Assembly: GCA_029945375.1 (NCBI GenBank)
Contig: CM057058.1
Span: 744,001-808,000, forward strand
Direction: 5' to 3'
From: Agaricus subrufescens
Lineage: Eukaryota; Basidiomycota; Agaricomycetes; Agaricales; Agaricaceae
Length of the DNA: 64,000 nucleotides
This document shows positions 11,529 through 21,549 of the stretch, piece after piece. The position numbers were made by a program, and so were the translations under genes. Numbering within the stretch: position 1 is the stretch's first letter; each line of letters begins with the position of its first letter. The notes beneath the pieces were generated by a model. The model ran no database searches. It worked only from the letters and a program-made list of their open reading frames with translations, and was not told where the DNA came from.

Positions 11529-12593
11529 TTAGTCAATCGACTGACCAGGAATTTCGAAAACACGATGATCCCTCTTTTCTAGGTGCCATAACACAAGCTT
11601 GTTCTTTAGGGCCGCAAGAATGCACGTTCCGTGGTGAGCCCAAAGCATTGGCGAGCCATGGGAGATTGGGTTTGGTGAACGCAGGCAACGGTAATGATTG
11701 CCATTGCATCTCTTGTATACTCGAATTTCCTTTTCAGAGGGAACGGCATAGAATATGCTCCCTCCGGCAAGAATAGATCCAGGATCCCTTGAATGTTCGG
11801 ACACGATTCTACCTGTCTCAAACAATGGACGGTAATTAGTCGTGTCCCAGGTCCTTTAATGGTCGGCAGGTCAGTCCCGCAAGGGGAAGTACAAAGAATA
11901 TGTACTTACACAATGCCTTGTCTCGAATAAGAGACAACTAGGTGTGTACTATGATCATGAGCCCATTCAATACCGGTCACGACGATGTTTGTTTCGTCGT
12001 TCTCGTCCTGAGGGTTACCGAGTTTGCGGACGAAGGTCCAATCATGGTAAGGGTCACGATCGTCTAGTGATCCCCTTCGGTCAGGGCGCATAAGAGAATA
12101 GGAGTATGCGACTCACGTCCCTTGAAACTCCAGAGAGTCACCTCGTCTTCGCCACCTAAAACAAGTTGGCTTCTCGTGTTATTGATCGCAATATGTTGGA
12201 TAGGTTTCTGGCTCGCTCGAAATCCCTCAGAGTCATACGGCTGTAAAGGAATCACTAAATCGATAATACAAGTGAGAATGCTGATACCTTATCGGCTATG
12301 ATGGCCACGACGGTTAACCAACCGGCACTACAGCCGAAGTATAAGCTGTCATTAGCATCCCAAGCAACAGACAAAATCAGAGATCCAGGTTTTTGATAAC
12401 ACAAGATGGGTTGCCAAGTGAGAGTACTCCAGACGTAGACGTTACTCTCTATACCGACAGCGAGAAAATCGCCGCTGAGAGAAAACGCTAAGGCGTTGAA
12501 CTTTTTGAAGGCAACTAGATCGATAGGAGGGTGAATAACCTGCTCAGGAGAGTAGAGTGCCATATCGGCGAGATGTTCGGAATCCACAGGCAT
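11529..12593 (-). CDS. WD40-like beta-propeller protein
   Basis: Four exons, 12288-12593, 12117-12240, 11910-12063 and 11529-11853, give a single 302-aa frame; all three introns have GT...AG ends and are 47-57 nt. The sequence contains spaced blade-like strands: FNALAFSLSGDFLAVGIESNVYVWS, IQHIAINNTRSQLVLGGEDEVTLWS, and a C-terminal VLWHLE. This matches the x-S-x-D/G-x-x-LAxG...V-x-VW pattern of WD40 repeats, with weak GH/WD dipeptides. Such proteins normally act as interaction scaffolds. With about 5-6 recognisable blades it may be a divergent or incomplete propeller. It lies divergently from the SUN-domain gene across a ~580-bp shared upstream region. I cannot assign a specific pathway. Confidence 0.65.
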
Positions 12594-13175
12594 TGAAATT
12601 CATTTAAATGCGTTATTGTCGGTTGTTCTTTGAGCCAGGAATAGAAAACCTGAAAGGAAAATGCGTTGTTAGGAAATATTCTCCGCGGGCGCTTGACGAC
12701 AACTCGTTCAGTCAAGTGCCTTGAGGATTTAGTGTGGGAGCGAGGGACATTGTCTCTCTCGTTCCCGGCGCGAGCGACACCGCTGATCGTCTGCTCATCG
12801 AGGGTCAGAAGAAGGGACAATCATTACATAATTCTTCCCATGCGGTAAATGACGGCACTCGGCATCAAATGACATTCATCTTCCTCCCCCATCACCATAT
12901 ATATACACGAGAGAGAATTGACAATCCTCTCGGTCTCAGGTACCGGCGTTGTGCCGTAGAGCGTCTGCTCACGGCTAGCAGATTTGAATGCAATATATAG
13001 GAGTGTACTCATTGTCCTCCTTTGCGACAGGGTCGTCCCTCGGTTATCCATTCGCCCGACAACAGATAGTTGGCATCGAGACGGAAGAAACATTGTTCTC
13101 CCTTGGGAAGGCCTTGTTTATCGTGGAGGAGAAAAAACGTGCAGCCTGCGTGGATCCTACTCAAGCTTTTTCAAG
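12594..13175. promoter_or_regulatory. Shared divergent upstream region
   Basis: This 582-bp stretch separates the start codons of the minus-strand WD40-like gene and the plus-strand SUN-domain gene. It therefore presumably holds both promoters. A TATATATA run lies near 12897-12905. I see no further defined motif. Confidence 0.4.
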
Positions 13176-14170
13176 ATGTTTACGCGTCTACGTTCCACCA
13201 ACGCCCTAAGGCGTCAAGATACTGCCGCTGAAGTTGTTTTCAGTCAGGAAAGAGGGAGCCGCGATCACAGAAAAGGCAGTGACCCTCGTACTGTGAGTTT
13301 ATTGTCTTATTGTCATGTCTCGTTCCTCACGCAACAGCCGAACAGTCTTCCTTTTCACAATTGCTCAAACTTTTCACCTGGACTGTCGCGGCAGCTTGGA
13401 TTTCTTGGGTTACTGCAGAGATTCTCCTTTGGCAATGTGGAGAAAACCCTCAATCGATTGCATGCCTAGTCAAGATGCGAACTTTCTCTACAGGAGACTC
13501 TCCTCACCTATTCATGTCCGACTATAAACGTCGCAGTGACGCGCTTCATGATATCAAACGCATGCCAAGAAATTTCGCTGCCGGTGGTGACGGTGCACTG
13601 GTGTTCATGGCATTCACCTCGCCCACTTTCTCTCTTCCCGCTGAATCCGGCAACGTACTTTCTAAACGACCATCACCAGTTCCTCCGTCCGCCATCCTCG
13701 ATGATAACGTTGCTATTGGCCGTTGCTGGGAGTTTACAGGACAACGGGGGCACGTCGGCATCCGGCTCAATGAGCGTGTCCACATTAAATCCGTCAGCCT
13801 CGACAATGTTCATCCGAGTTTAGTCACTTCAACGTCAGCGCACAAGACGCCTCGTGACTTTAGTTTATGGGTGCCCTACGAGGGGCCAAGCATAGAGGGG
13901 CTGCCTACTGAGTTGCGGCCTGCATCTCATTTCCTTGTCTCCAAGCCTTTCCCTCCTGGCATCTCGGCCACCTCCCAGTTTGTCCTGCTGGTGAACTCTT
14001 CATATAATATCTCTGCTTCAAATACTCGCCAGGCGTTTGATGTTCCGCCTCTTTACGAAGGCATCCCCATTCCCCCCAATAACTTCGTAATCTTAGAAAT
14101 CTCCAGTAATTGGGGTGCCTCGTCTACATGTGTCTATAGCATCGGAATTCACGGAGACACTATGTTGTAG
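13176..14170 (+). CDS. Short SUN-domain (Sad1/UNC-84) inner nuclear membrane-type protein
   Basis: Two exons, 13176-13292 and 13346-14170, with a GTGAGT donor and ACAG acceptor, give 313 aa. Residues 1-39 form a basic, Arg-rich N-terminus. A hydrophobic helix (LLKLFTWTVAAAWISWV, about 44-60) is the likely membrane anchor. Residues ~150-310 fit a SUN domain: GRCWEFTGQRGHVGIRLNER, then VSLDNV, then TPRDFSLW, and a C-terminal IGIHGD. SUN proteins sit in the inner nuclear membrane and bind KASH peptides in the perinuclear space. This is the compact fungal form with little coiled coil between helix and domain. The acceptor was chosen because it alone keeps phase with a strong donor. A coiled-coil, tail-anchored protein lies 2.6 kb downstream. 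Confidence 0.8.
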
Positions 14171-14526
14171 CGTTAGTTCAGCAACATCTAGTTCACGATT
14201 TACAATTCGTTTATTTGTTGGGAATCTGCTAGTCATTACTGTTTGTAGATGATCAAATCGATTAATGTGTTAGAAAACAATGCCCTCGTCATGATCGCTC
14301 TATTAACTGAGTATTGACCAGCAGGTGATAGTAGTATGTATTTGGTAGGTGATACTGATCTCTAGCACTCGTATGAGGTTGAAATACTATATAGGTTGCC
14401 CTCAATATTAAACATGGATGGTTAAAGTGTCTTGAGAAGGAAATCTAAAGGGTGTGGATTGCTCTACTACGGTAGTGAAACTAGAAAAATATTGTAAGGC
14501 GTCTGATCTCCAAACGAAAACCACAC
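14171..14526. other. Convergent intergenic region
   Basis: This is the 3' region between the plus-strand SUN gene and the minus-strand gene ending at 14527. No gene is visible. Confidence 0.4.
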
Positions 14527-14982
14527 TCACTGATTCACAACTTGATCGATGATATATAGATCACCGAATCGGAGGTTTACGAAGGACATTTCACTGCGTA
14601 GTCCGCAGCGCATAACCAATAAATCTCCACGCCAATGTTGCCCTGGTACTGAATGGTTCATTGGAAGTCGCATATTATTGATGCAAAAAACAGCAAATTT
14701 ATGCACCAAGCCACCGCTGTGAGCATAAACAAAACAGCTATGAACGTGCTTCTGGTGTTGGCGAGCTCGGAAAATCCTATTAACTTCGGCATAGTGGTGA
14801 CCACGATGTGAACGCCAGCAGCTGACGGAGATTGGAGTGCTCGTATTTTTTTCTGCCGAGTAAATTCGGGCGTTGACGGGGATTGATTCCTTTCAGAATA
14901 TCAGTGGATTATTAAAGTCGACGAAACAGCTGAAGTTTACGATTAGAAGACTACCAGGAGGAAGTATTTGAATGGAAGGCAT
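14527..14982 (-). CDS. Small conserved Agaricomycete protein of unknown function
   Basis: The main exon, 14527-14889, encodes 120 residues, including ISVSCWRSHRGHHYAEVNRI, FVYAHSGG, INNMRLPMN, WRGDLLVMRCG and VNLRFGDLY. Proteins with this pattern (CW..HRxxHxxEVNRxFR, NxRLPxN, WxGDLxVMRxG) are, from memory, a multi-copy family in mushroom genomes with no known role. A short first exon (ATG at 14982, MPSIQILPP) is likely, but its donor phase does not fit cleanly, so the exact start is open. There is no signal peptide or membrane helix. It is convergent with the SUN gene and divergent from the gene at 15254. Confidence 0.55.
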
Positions 14983-15253
14983 TGCAGTCAAAGTCGATTG
15001 TAGCGAGTGCCCTTTGAGCCTCGGGCTTATATATATGCATCAATACAGATCGTGAGTGATCCGTCTTCTCTCTTCTTGATCCATAACGGGAACAAAGCCT
15101 CTATATATTTTCAAACAAGATGCTAATCATAGCACAGCCTCTCCACATGCAAACCTGGTAATAGCCGGTATCATTGTTTATAATTGATGGCTATATATAT
15201 ATGCATGGACCCTCTCCACCAAGCGTTCTGCCACCTCGATCCCTTTCATCGTT
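14983..15253. other. Divergent intergenic region
   Basis: About 270 bp between oppositely oriented starts. Two TATATATA tracts (about 15029-15036 and 15192-15201) could serve as TATA elements for the two genes. Confidence 0.35.
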
Positions 15254-16138
15254 ATGGACGCGACCCACTCTCTATCCAATACTTTTAAACGCGGCGAGGG
15301 GTACTTCGCCCTAAGGTCTATTCAAGACGTTTCTAGCCCTGGATTTACCCTGATTTCACACCCAAAGGCCAAAGTAACGGCGAGCCACTGTTTTACTTTC
15401 CTTTCGAAGTTGACTTTCGTTCGTAAGGTCCATAACCTCGTCCCTGAGCTTAGTGCTCGATTTGATGACCTCCGAGTCGTTTCGAGAGAATTCAACGCCG
15501 GTTCTGCGTTAAAGAAAAAGAACCTCCGTAAAACACCAACAAGACAGGCATCGGAGGCGCTTTCACGGACGGAAACCCTTTCAAGTCTGTCTTCGCTGAA
15601 TTCCTTCGAATCGGATGCCACGGAGGTGAGGAGCTTTTCAGAGGTCTGTCTAATCTTCTAATCTTCCTTGGGTGTACAAATACTAATTCCCCTACGAGCC
15701 TGTCAGCTCCAGAGCGGGATCATTGGGTCCTGATGTCTTGAAACTTTTGAAGGTCAAACCCGCTGTTTGTGATTTGATCATTCTCAGATAGTGTCTTTGC
15801 TCATATTTTCATTCTAGGCATCCGGGAACCCCTATGAGACCTGCCACAGAATTAAGCTTTATAATGGGAAACCAAACCAATACTGGTATTACCATCGCGT
15901 TAATAAACATATCGAGTCACCGCCTAAGGTTCCACACGGATTGGTTATACAAGAGAAGGCTCTTTTTGTATGTGATGTTGTGGATCGCATCGACGGTGAA
16001 ACGAATTGTGTCGAGCGCCAGGTATGGATCAACAATGGAAAGAAGAAAGTAGATTGGGTAGTTGCAGAAGGTGCCAGCGCGGTCCAAGCGTTTGACGGGA
16101 GGCAATATGCATTCTACATTAGCGAGGAAGGCCCTTGA
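15254..16138 (+). CDS. Small fungal protein of unknown function
   Basis: Exon 1 starts at 15254 (MDATHSLSNTFKRGEG) and can end at 15625 (GTGAGG donor). The last exon, 15818-16138, begins ASGNPYETCHRIKLYNGKPN and ends at a TGA. Both are in phase 0. The 192-nt gap may contain one more small exon (reading RAGSLGPDVLKLLK before a GTCAAA donor). The C-terminal part has the phrases HRIKLYNGKPNQYWYYH and RQVWINNGKKKVDWVV, resembling a family of hypothetical mushroom proteins known to me only as such. The middle is Lys/Ser-rich (LKKKNLRKTPTRQASEALSR). No membrane helix is seen. Confidence 0.5.
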
Positions 16139-16763
16139 TGGGTGCAGAAAAAATCGTTATCGAAGATGAAGCATAATAATAGTGCTCGATTCTCTTAGGT
16201 CTTTACCTCTTATCATCCTCATTATGTATAAATGTATGTGCATAAACGAGAGGTGGGCTGCTCGATCACATGAATTCTCGTTAACCAACAGTCGTGTGAA
16301 AATTTCATATCCCGCATACCCTTCTCCTGACTACCACCATTGCTATCCGATGATCGAAATCCCAGCAAGATCACCCCTAGTTTGAGCAGGAGATTTTATA
16401 CCCTGTGCTAACTCATTAGACTCCAAGAGTACATCGCGTCCTTGGATGATTCAATTAGTGCCGAGAGTACTTGTGTCCTCGTGCCTCGTCTTGCACCTGG
16501 AGGTATCTTACCCTTGCAAGTACGATTCGGGTCAAGTGAACTGCATTATCCTTGAGCCTCAGCACTGAGAGAATATGTATCCTCGAGTGCCCATTTCCTT
16601 ACTATGGCTCATGCCGATCCCTTGTCTCCGTGGTGACCTCTACAACGCCACCTTTGTTCCTGTCTAGGAAAGAAGTATATTGGTGAGTCGTCACGCATGC
16701 ATGACATATCGATGTTGTATTTGTTTGATGTCGGCTGACTGGGTTATTAAATACCAGCCGACA
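16139..16763 (+). other. Intergenic with one exon-like stretch
   Basis: A CTAAC...TTAG acceptor near 16417-16420 precedes an open plus-strand run (LQEYIASLDDSISAESTCVL). This could be an isolated exon or the decayed end of a gene. No start or partner exon can be fixed, so no gene is called. Confidence 0.3.
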
Positions 16764-18095
16764 ATGTCCTTGGTGCTAATCGCTGCCACAAAGTTATTCC
16801 TAATCATGGAGGTTCGTCAATTCCTTAGAACGCGCTCGTGACTTGACCATTGCCATACAGCCTGACAACTCTGCGCTTCGTAAAGCCTTGCCAAACCGCA
16901 ATCGTTCAATCGGCCGTTTGAGGGACATGGGTAGTAAAAGCGAATTACAACATTCGAACTATGACACGGAGGCGTTGGAGGTATTATTTGTTCTGCTAAA
17001 CACGAAATTCTCCCACTCATATCAATAGAACATGGTTTCTCGTCTAGTCGAAGACAAACTTACTTCGGCCATCATGCAATATGACTGCCGAAATCAGGAG
17101 AAGGCTAATGCTTTGGAGGCGTCCTTTCAAAGTGAGATTCATGCCTGCAGAGGAAGTCTCACGGACCATACCGTCCTTTTGAACAGATGTATCGACTTCA
17201 ATGTACGTCTGCCTTCTTGGTCTGGAGGATTGTACTTATTCGGTCCTAAGCTGTCTCATACACGGGCCCTGGAAGGCTATCGCGGTGAAGTTGACCAACA
17301 GATAGCATTGGTCAACGACGATATACATAAACTCCGTAACGAGCATGAAAACCTGCATCGCAAACTTTCAAGATGGTCGAAAGATGTGGAGCTGTTGGAG
17401 GGTGCAGTAGGCGGGATCCAAAGCGATATACAATCCTCTGTTGAACGGGTTGATTCTCTTCAAGAGCATATAAAGTCGTTTAGTGAACGGGTCCAGCGCT
17501 TCGAAGACGGAATATCATCCCATTACCCGCAGCAGGAGGTTTTTATTCCTCAATTGCTGGCCGTTGAGTCGTTGTCCAGGGACGTGGCGCAATTATACCA
17601 AGCATGCGAGACTTTCAAGACTCAGTTGGACGCTCTTTCAGCTGAAGGGACGTCCGATGTGTCTTTCACTGACCCTAAACAAAAATATTCGACTTTAGCT
17701 GGTACGTAGCAACTATCGTAGTTATGTGGATTGCTCTGAAGTCGTCGTGCAGCTGAAATCGATAGTGTCATCATACGTGAACGGTTAAAGTGGAGTTCCT
17801 GGATTTTCCGGACTCTTGTATGGTCTACAGAGTTGTGTGTTTCTGTATACAGGGGTGAGTTTTACTGTTCATTTATACGGCCGTCTGGTTAATTTGGTTA
17901 GTGTTGCAAAAACATGCTTCGCAAGTATGCTTGGGCCTTACGGGCATTTCATACCACATGGCTTGCTATCTACTAGCGGTTGCCATGTTGTCTTTCATCA
18001 TACTTTTTGCTTCATTGTTTCTTCACGGTCGATTGGACCACGGCAACACTCATCCTCGGGAACAAGCCCTTTTCTATGACCCTTATAGCATGTGA
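16764..18095 (+). CDS. Coiled-coil protein with C-terminal membrane anchor
   Basis: Six exons keep one frame of 362 codons: 16764-16811, 16861-16980, 17029-17202, 17251-17701, 17753-17854 and 17902-18095. Residues ~60-270 are heptad-rich (DQQIALVNDDIHKLRNEHEN, SVERVDSLQEHIKSFSERVQ), giving a long coiled coil. Near residues 325-345 a strong hydrophobic helix (ACYLLAVAMLSFIILFASLF) is followed by only ~25 polar residues ending FYDPYSM. This is a tail-anchored arrangement. No family is recognised. A cytoplasmic coiled coil, one helix and a short lumenal tail is the general layout of KASH-type LINC partners, and a SUN-domain gene lies 2.6 kb upstream. The C-terminus lacks the PPPX signature of animal KASH peptides, so this is only a suggestion. 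The weak hydrophobic first exon makes the start uncertain; an alternative ATG is at 16806. Confidence 0.6.
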
Positions 18096-18454
18096 TAGAC
18101 TGTCATTTCTAATTCCTCATCTAGTTCAAGGGCATCATATTCCGCGCCCATCTTGTAGTCCACAAATACCTGTCAGTTCAGTTTACACGGAGATAGTTGC
18201 TTATCAGAGGATCTTCTAGGATACTCAGGGCGAGATAAATAAAGCAAACCTTGTCTTCCCGACCCTTGTTTCTAGGAGAGTGCCGGAATCCTTTCAGACG
18301 GAAGGCATCTTTGTGTTTTCTTTGTTTTTTTCGGCGCATGGTGTCATCCTTTAAATGCCGGTTTTATGGTGCAGTTTCCGTTTATTCTTGATACTTCTTA
18401 TCATGAAAATGTAAGTTCAATTCTTTACTGTCTTTCACCGAAGGTGACCATCCA
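18096..18454. other. Upstream region of the transposon accessory gene
   Basis: No gene is confidently supported. It may contain the 5' exon(s) of the gene starting near 18455 and the left end of the DNA transposon, but I found no clear terminal inverted repeat here. Confidence 0.35.
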
Positions 18455-21436
18455 TCTAGTGATAGTAGCGTACCAGAAGGTTGTAAGGGGAAAAAATATG
18501 ATCCTCTACGTCGATCGTGTGAGCCGCGGTCGAATGGTACAAAGCATAGCAGACCAGAAAGGCGTGGGCGGCGGGTCTCTAATCCTCCGCGTCAATCGCT
18601 TGAAACAAAGTCAATTGCCGCTAATGAAGACGTTGAAAAAGCAAATATATCTGCCTCTGAGTTAGAGTACGTTGAACCTGGTGTGTTACAATTCGACAAC
18701 CCTCCTCATTTCCCATTATTCATTTCTGAGCGACAAGGTCCGTCCTCGCACAGAGACCCGTTGTTCCTTCCGGAAAATACCCCTGCACGTTCCGTAAAAT
18801 CGGAGGTCACCGAAATGGAATTTGACGGAGACGCTGAAGATACATCTGTAGACTATTTCCATACTCCCACCGCCAGTGGTTCGTTGTCGCGGGCGACATC
18901 AACTCAATCTGATCTCACTGCCACACGGCTGCGTGATCCAAGATCACCATCTATGAAGTCATCACCCATAGCCTCAACAATGTCTCATTCCCCGCGTCAA
19001 ACTGGCTCTCCAGGCTCCGCTTTGGAATCTAATTCTGATGATGGGATCGAAATAATGGATGAAATCGAGGAATGTGACCGCATGGACATCGAGGAGGATT
19101 ACAAGGGAACCCGAGATGTATCGGCCTCGGGTGCAGATGATGAAGAACCGCATAATATGAGTAAAAAACGTCGTCGAGGAGAGGATTCGAGTTATGGGCA
19201 GAGAGCATCCAAAAAAACTCACCACGAGGGTTGGTCTGACGCTATTCCAAACGAATCATTTGTGCTGATATTTGCTAGTTTACCCTTCTCTCGATTTGAG
19301 GATAGTATCCCAATTTCGGGAGGGCGCGTTTAAACGTGTCCGTTCAATTTTAAACCCACTCGAAGACAATGAGCGTTATCAGCCTGTAGCACGTGCCGAT
19401 CGTTGGGAGATGACTCGCATAGTTGATGGAGCTCCGAGCTTCTGGGACAATCCACACGCAAATGGCACAGAAGTTGGGCGAAGTACAAAAGTCAAAGGGA
19501 AAGGCCGTGAATTATGTGAACCAGAGGTGGTAGAAGTAGAAAGAAATTCAGGGATACCGGTAGACGTGACCGAGAGAGGAAGAAAAGGGAAAGATCGCGA
19601 TCCAGAAGAAAGGATAGGGAGCGTTGGAAGGACGGGAGCAAACGATTGGACACACGCCGCTGTCAACACAGGGAAAGAACTGGTGTATAAGGTCAATGAG
19701 GAGGTCAATGAAGATGCTGTTTCCGGTCGTGCAGGTCATGACCTGAGACTTTGGGTCGAAAAGGACGCTGTGGCGAGCAACCATGGCGATAATGGGTCGG
19801 AGCGCTCAGCGGAGAATGAACACACGGGACGGACAGATCCTGGTATTGGAGATTCGGTCAAAGAGGATGCTTTAGCAACTAAGCGGAATAATGGTAGGGC
19901 AGAGGAAGTAGCCAAGGAAAAACTGTTAATTGGTCAGTGTTTATCTCCATATAGGTGTGGATGGACTCCTTATTTACGATTTTTTCTAGGTCAGGAGTCA
20001 GTTGACAGACATGCTGGTGCGCAAGTGTTTATCATTGTCTTACTTCATCTCACAAGATCTAGAAGGTATCAAAGAGACCTTGAATCGTTTTCGGGCAAAG
20101 ACGCGTTATGAAGCATTCGAACGCCGGGTATCCATCGCAGTGAGTTGCTATCTAGTACTTTTAATCTCAGTTATCTATATCTACCAGGATTGTGGCAAAT
20201 GTCGATCGTGTGGTCAACCTCTTGAAGATCAATCCAGAGACGATAGTGATACAAGTAATGATGTGATATCTCCCAACATGGGATCACGGTCGAAGGCCAA
20301 GCGATCCCGGCATCGAACTACCAAGAACTCTGTGGCTTATGAAAGCCGCGGCTCCGAAGACGACTCGAGGGATATGATAGACCAAAAAATATATACACCA
20401 AAACATCGCCATGCTGATGATAATGAATTTAGGGTATGTCAGAGTTTCTGCTCTTTGGCTTTAGTCTGATATATTCTAGGCCGAAATTCGGCGGGAGATA
20501 GGCAACTTGTTCAATACTGAAAATCCGGACATCCGTGTGGCCAACGAGCAACAGGTCAAGCGATTTGAAAACACTAAGAAAGCTGTAGACGGTCCAGACC
20601 TAGACGACATATACTTTGATTTTGGTGGCCCTTCCCCAGTTACCCCTTGGAATGCTCGTATAGTCTGTTTGCTTACAAGAAGATATATTGCGGAACCTGG
20701 CGTCATGGTCAAGGATAAAGCCAGGGTCCAGAAGGCCTTCACGCAACGTTTACGGAAGTTACATGCGTCATATCGACAAACTCTAAAAACATTATCACCT
20801 GACGAAGTCACTGCAGGAGAAGCAAAAACGCGTCTTGTTAATCAAAAAGCGCGGCAGTACTATGTGAGTTGTTCAATTCAAACCTGTCGACTTCCTAATC
20901 AATCAGTACTACAGCAAAGGAGCAGGCGGGAGAGGGCAGCCTTAGCGTTCGCCACAAAACATGCTATGATGGCCAAGCACGCAGAATTGTGGAAGACTAT
21001 ACCTCAAGAGGCCTGTAGTGAGGATGAGGAAATCACATACGCCAGTGGTCCGCAATTTGAGAAGCGTACACCTTTCTGGCGGAATCAAGATGTACACGAT
21101 TTTTTTGTAGTCTGGGACCATTTGGATATTGCCCAGAGATATGGGCCTGACAATAAACCCAAAGGCAAGGGCCGGTTCCCTCGCTACCGTCATCAACCGA
21201 ATCCCCCCCGCAAAAACATTGATGCGCTTATTGCTCGTGGACTCCCCCTCAATTTTTACGACCCGCTTTGGTACAGCACTCTTGATGAAATTGAAAAAGA
21301 GGCAGTTAATGCTCAGCCTCCAATCGATTTGACAATACCTAAAGACATTCTTCGGTATGTGTCGTGGCTCTCTGCTGTTCCTGCTGCATATAATGACTTC
21401 CATGGATCAGTTTCGCTCAAAGGCATGCCCATATAA
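18455..21436 (+). CDS. Transposon-associated accessory protein (ORF1-like)
   Basis: A multi-exon plus-strand gene. The segment 18455-19290 is Ser/Pro/Glu-rich and disordered, with a basic KKRRRGEDSS stretch. 19300-19930 is Glu/Lys/Gly-rich. Exons follow near 19991-20133, 20188-20420, 20480-20862 and 20917-21436. The last ~300 residues are globular: FFVVWDHLDIAQRYGPDN, FPRYRHQPNPPRKNIDALIA and GLPLNFYDPLWYSTLDEIEK. Proteins with this C-terminal pattern are, from memory, common next to Tnp2-type transposases in mushrooms; their role is unknown. The frame changes around 19290 without a convincing intron, so there may be a frameshift. The 5' end is not fixed. It lies 113 bp upstream of the transposase, on the same strand. 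Confidence 0.55.
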
Positions 21437-21549
21437 GGACTCGTGACGATCGTCCTCTCCCACCGTGATTTTCCTTGTTCTTTTCTTAATTAACCCCGTT
21501 TGGAAACAATAAAAATATATACATGTGCACATGAAATTTCTCCCCTTTC

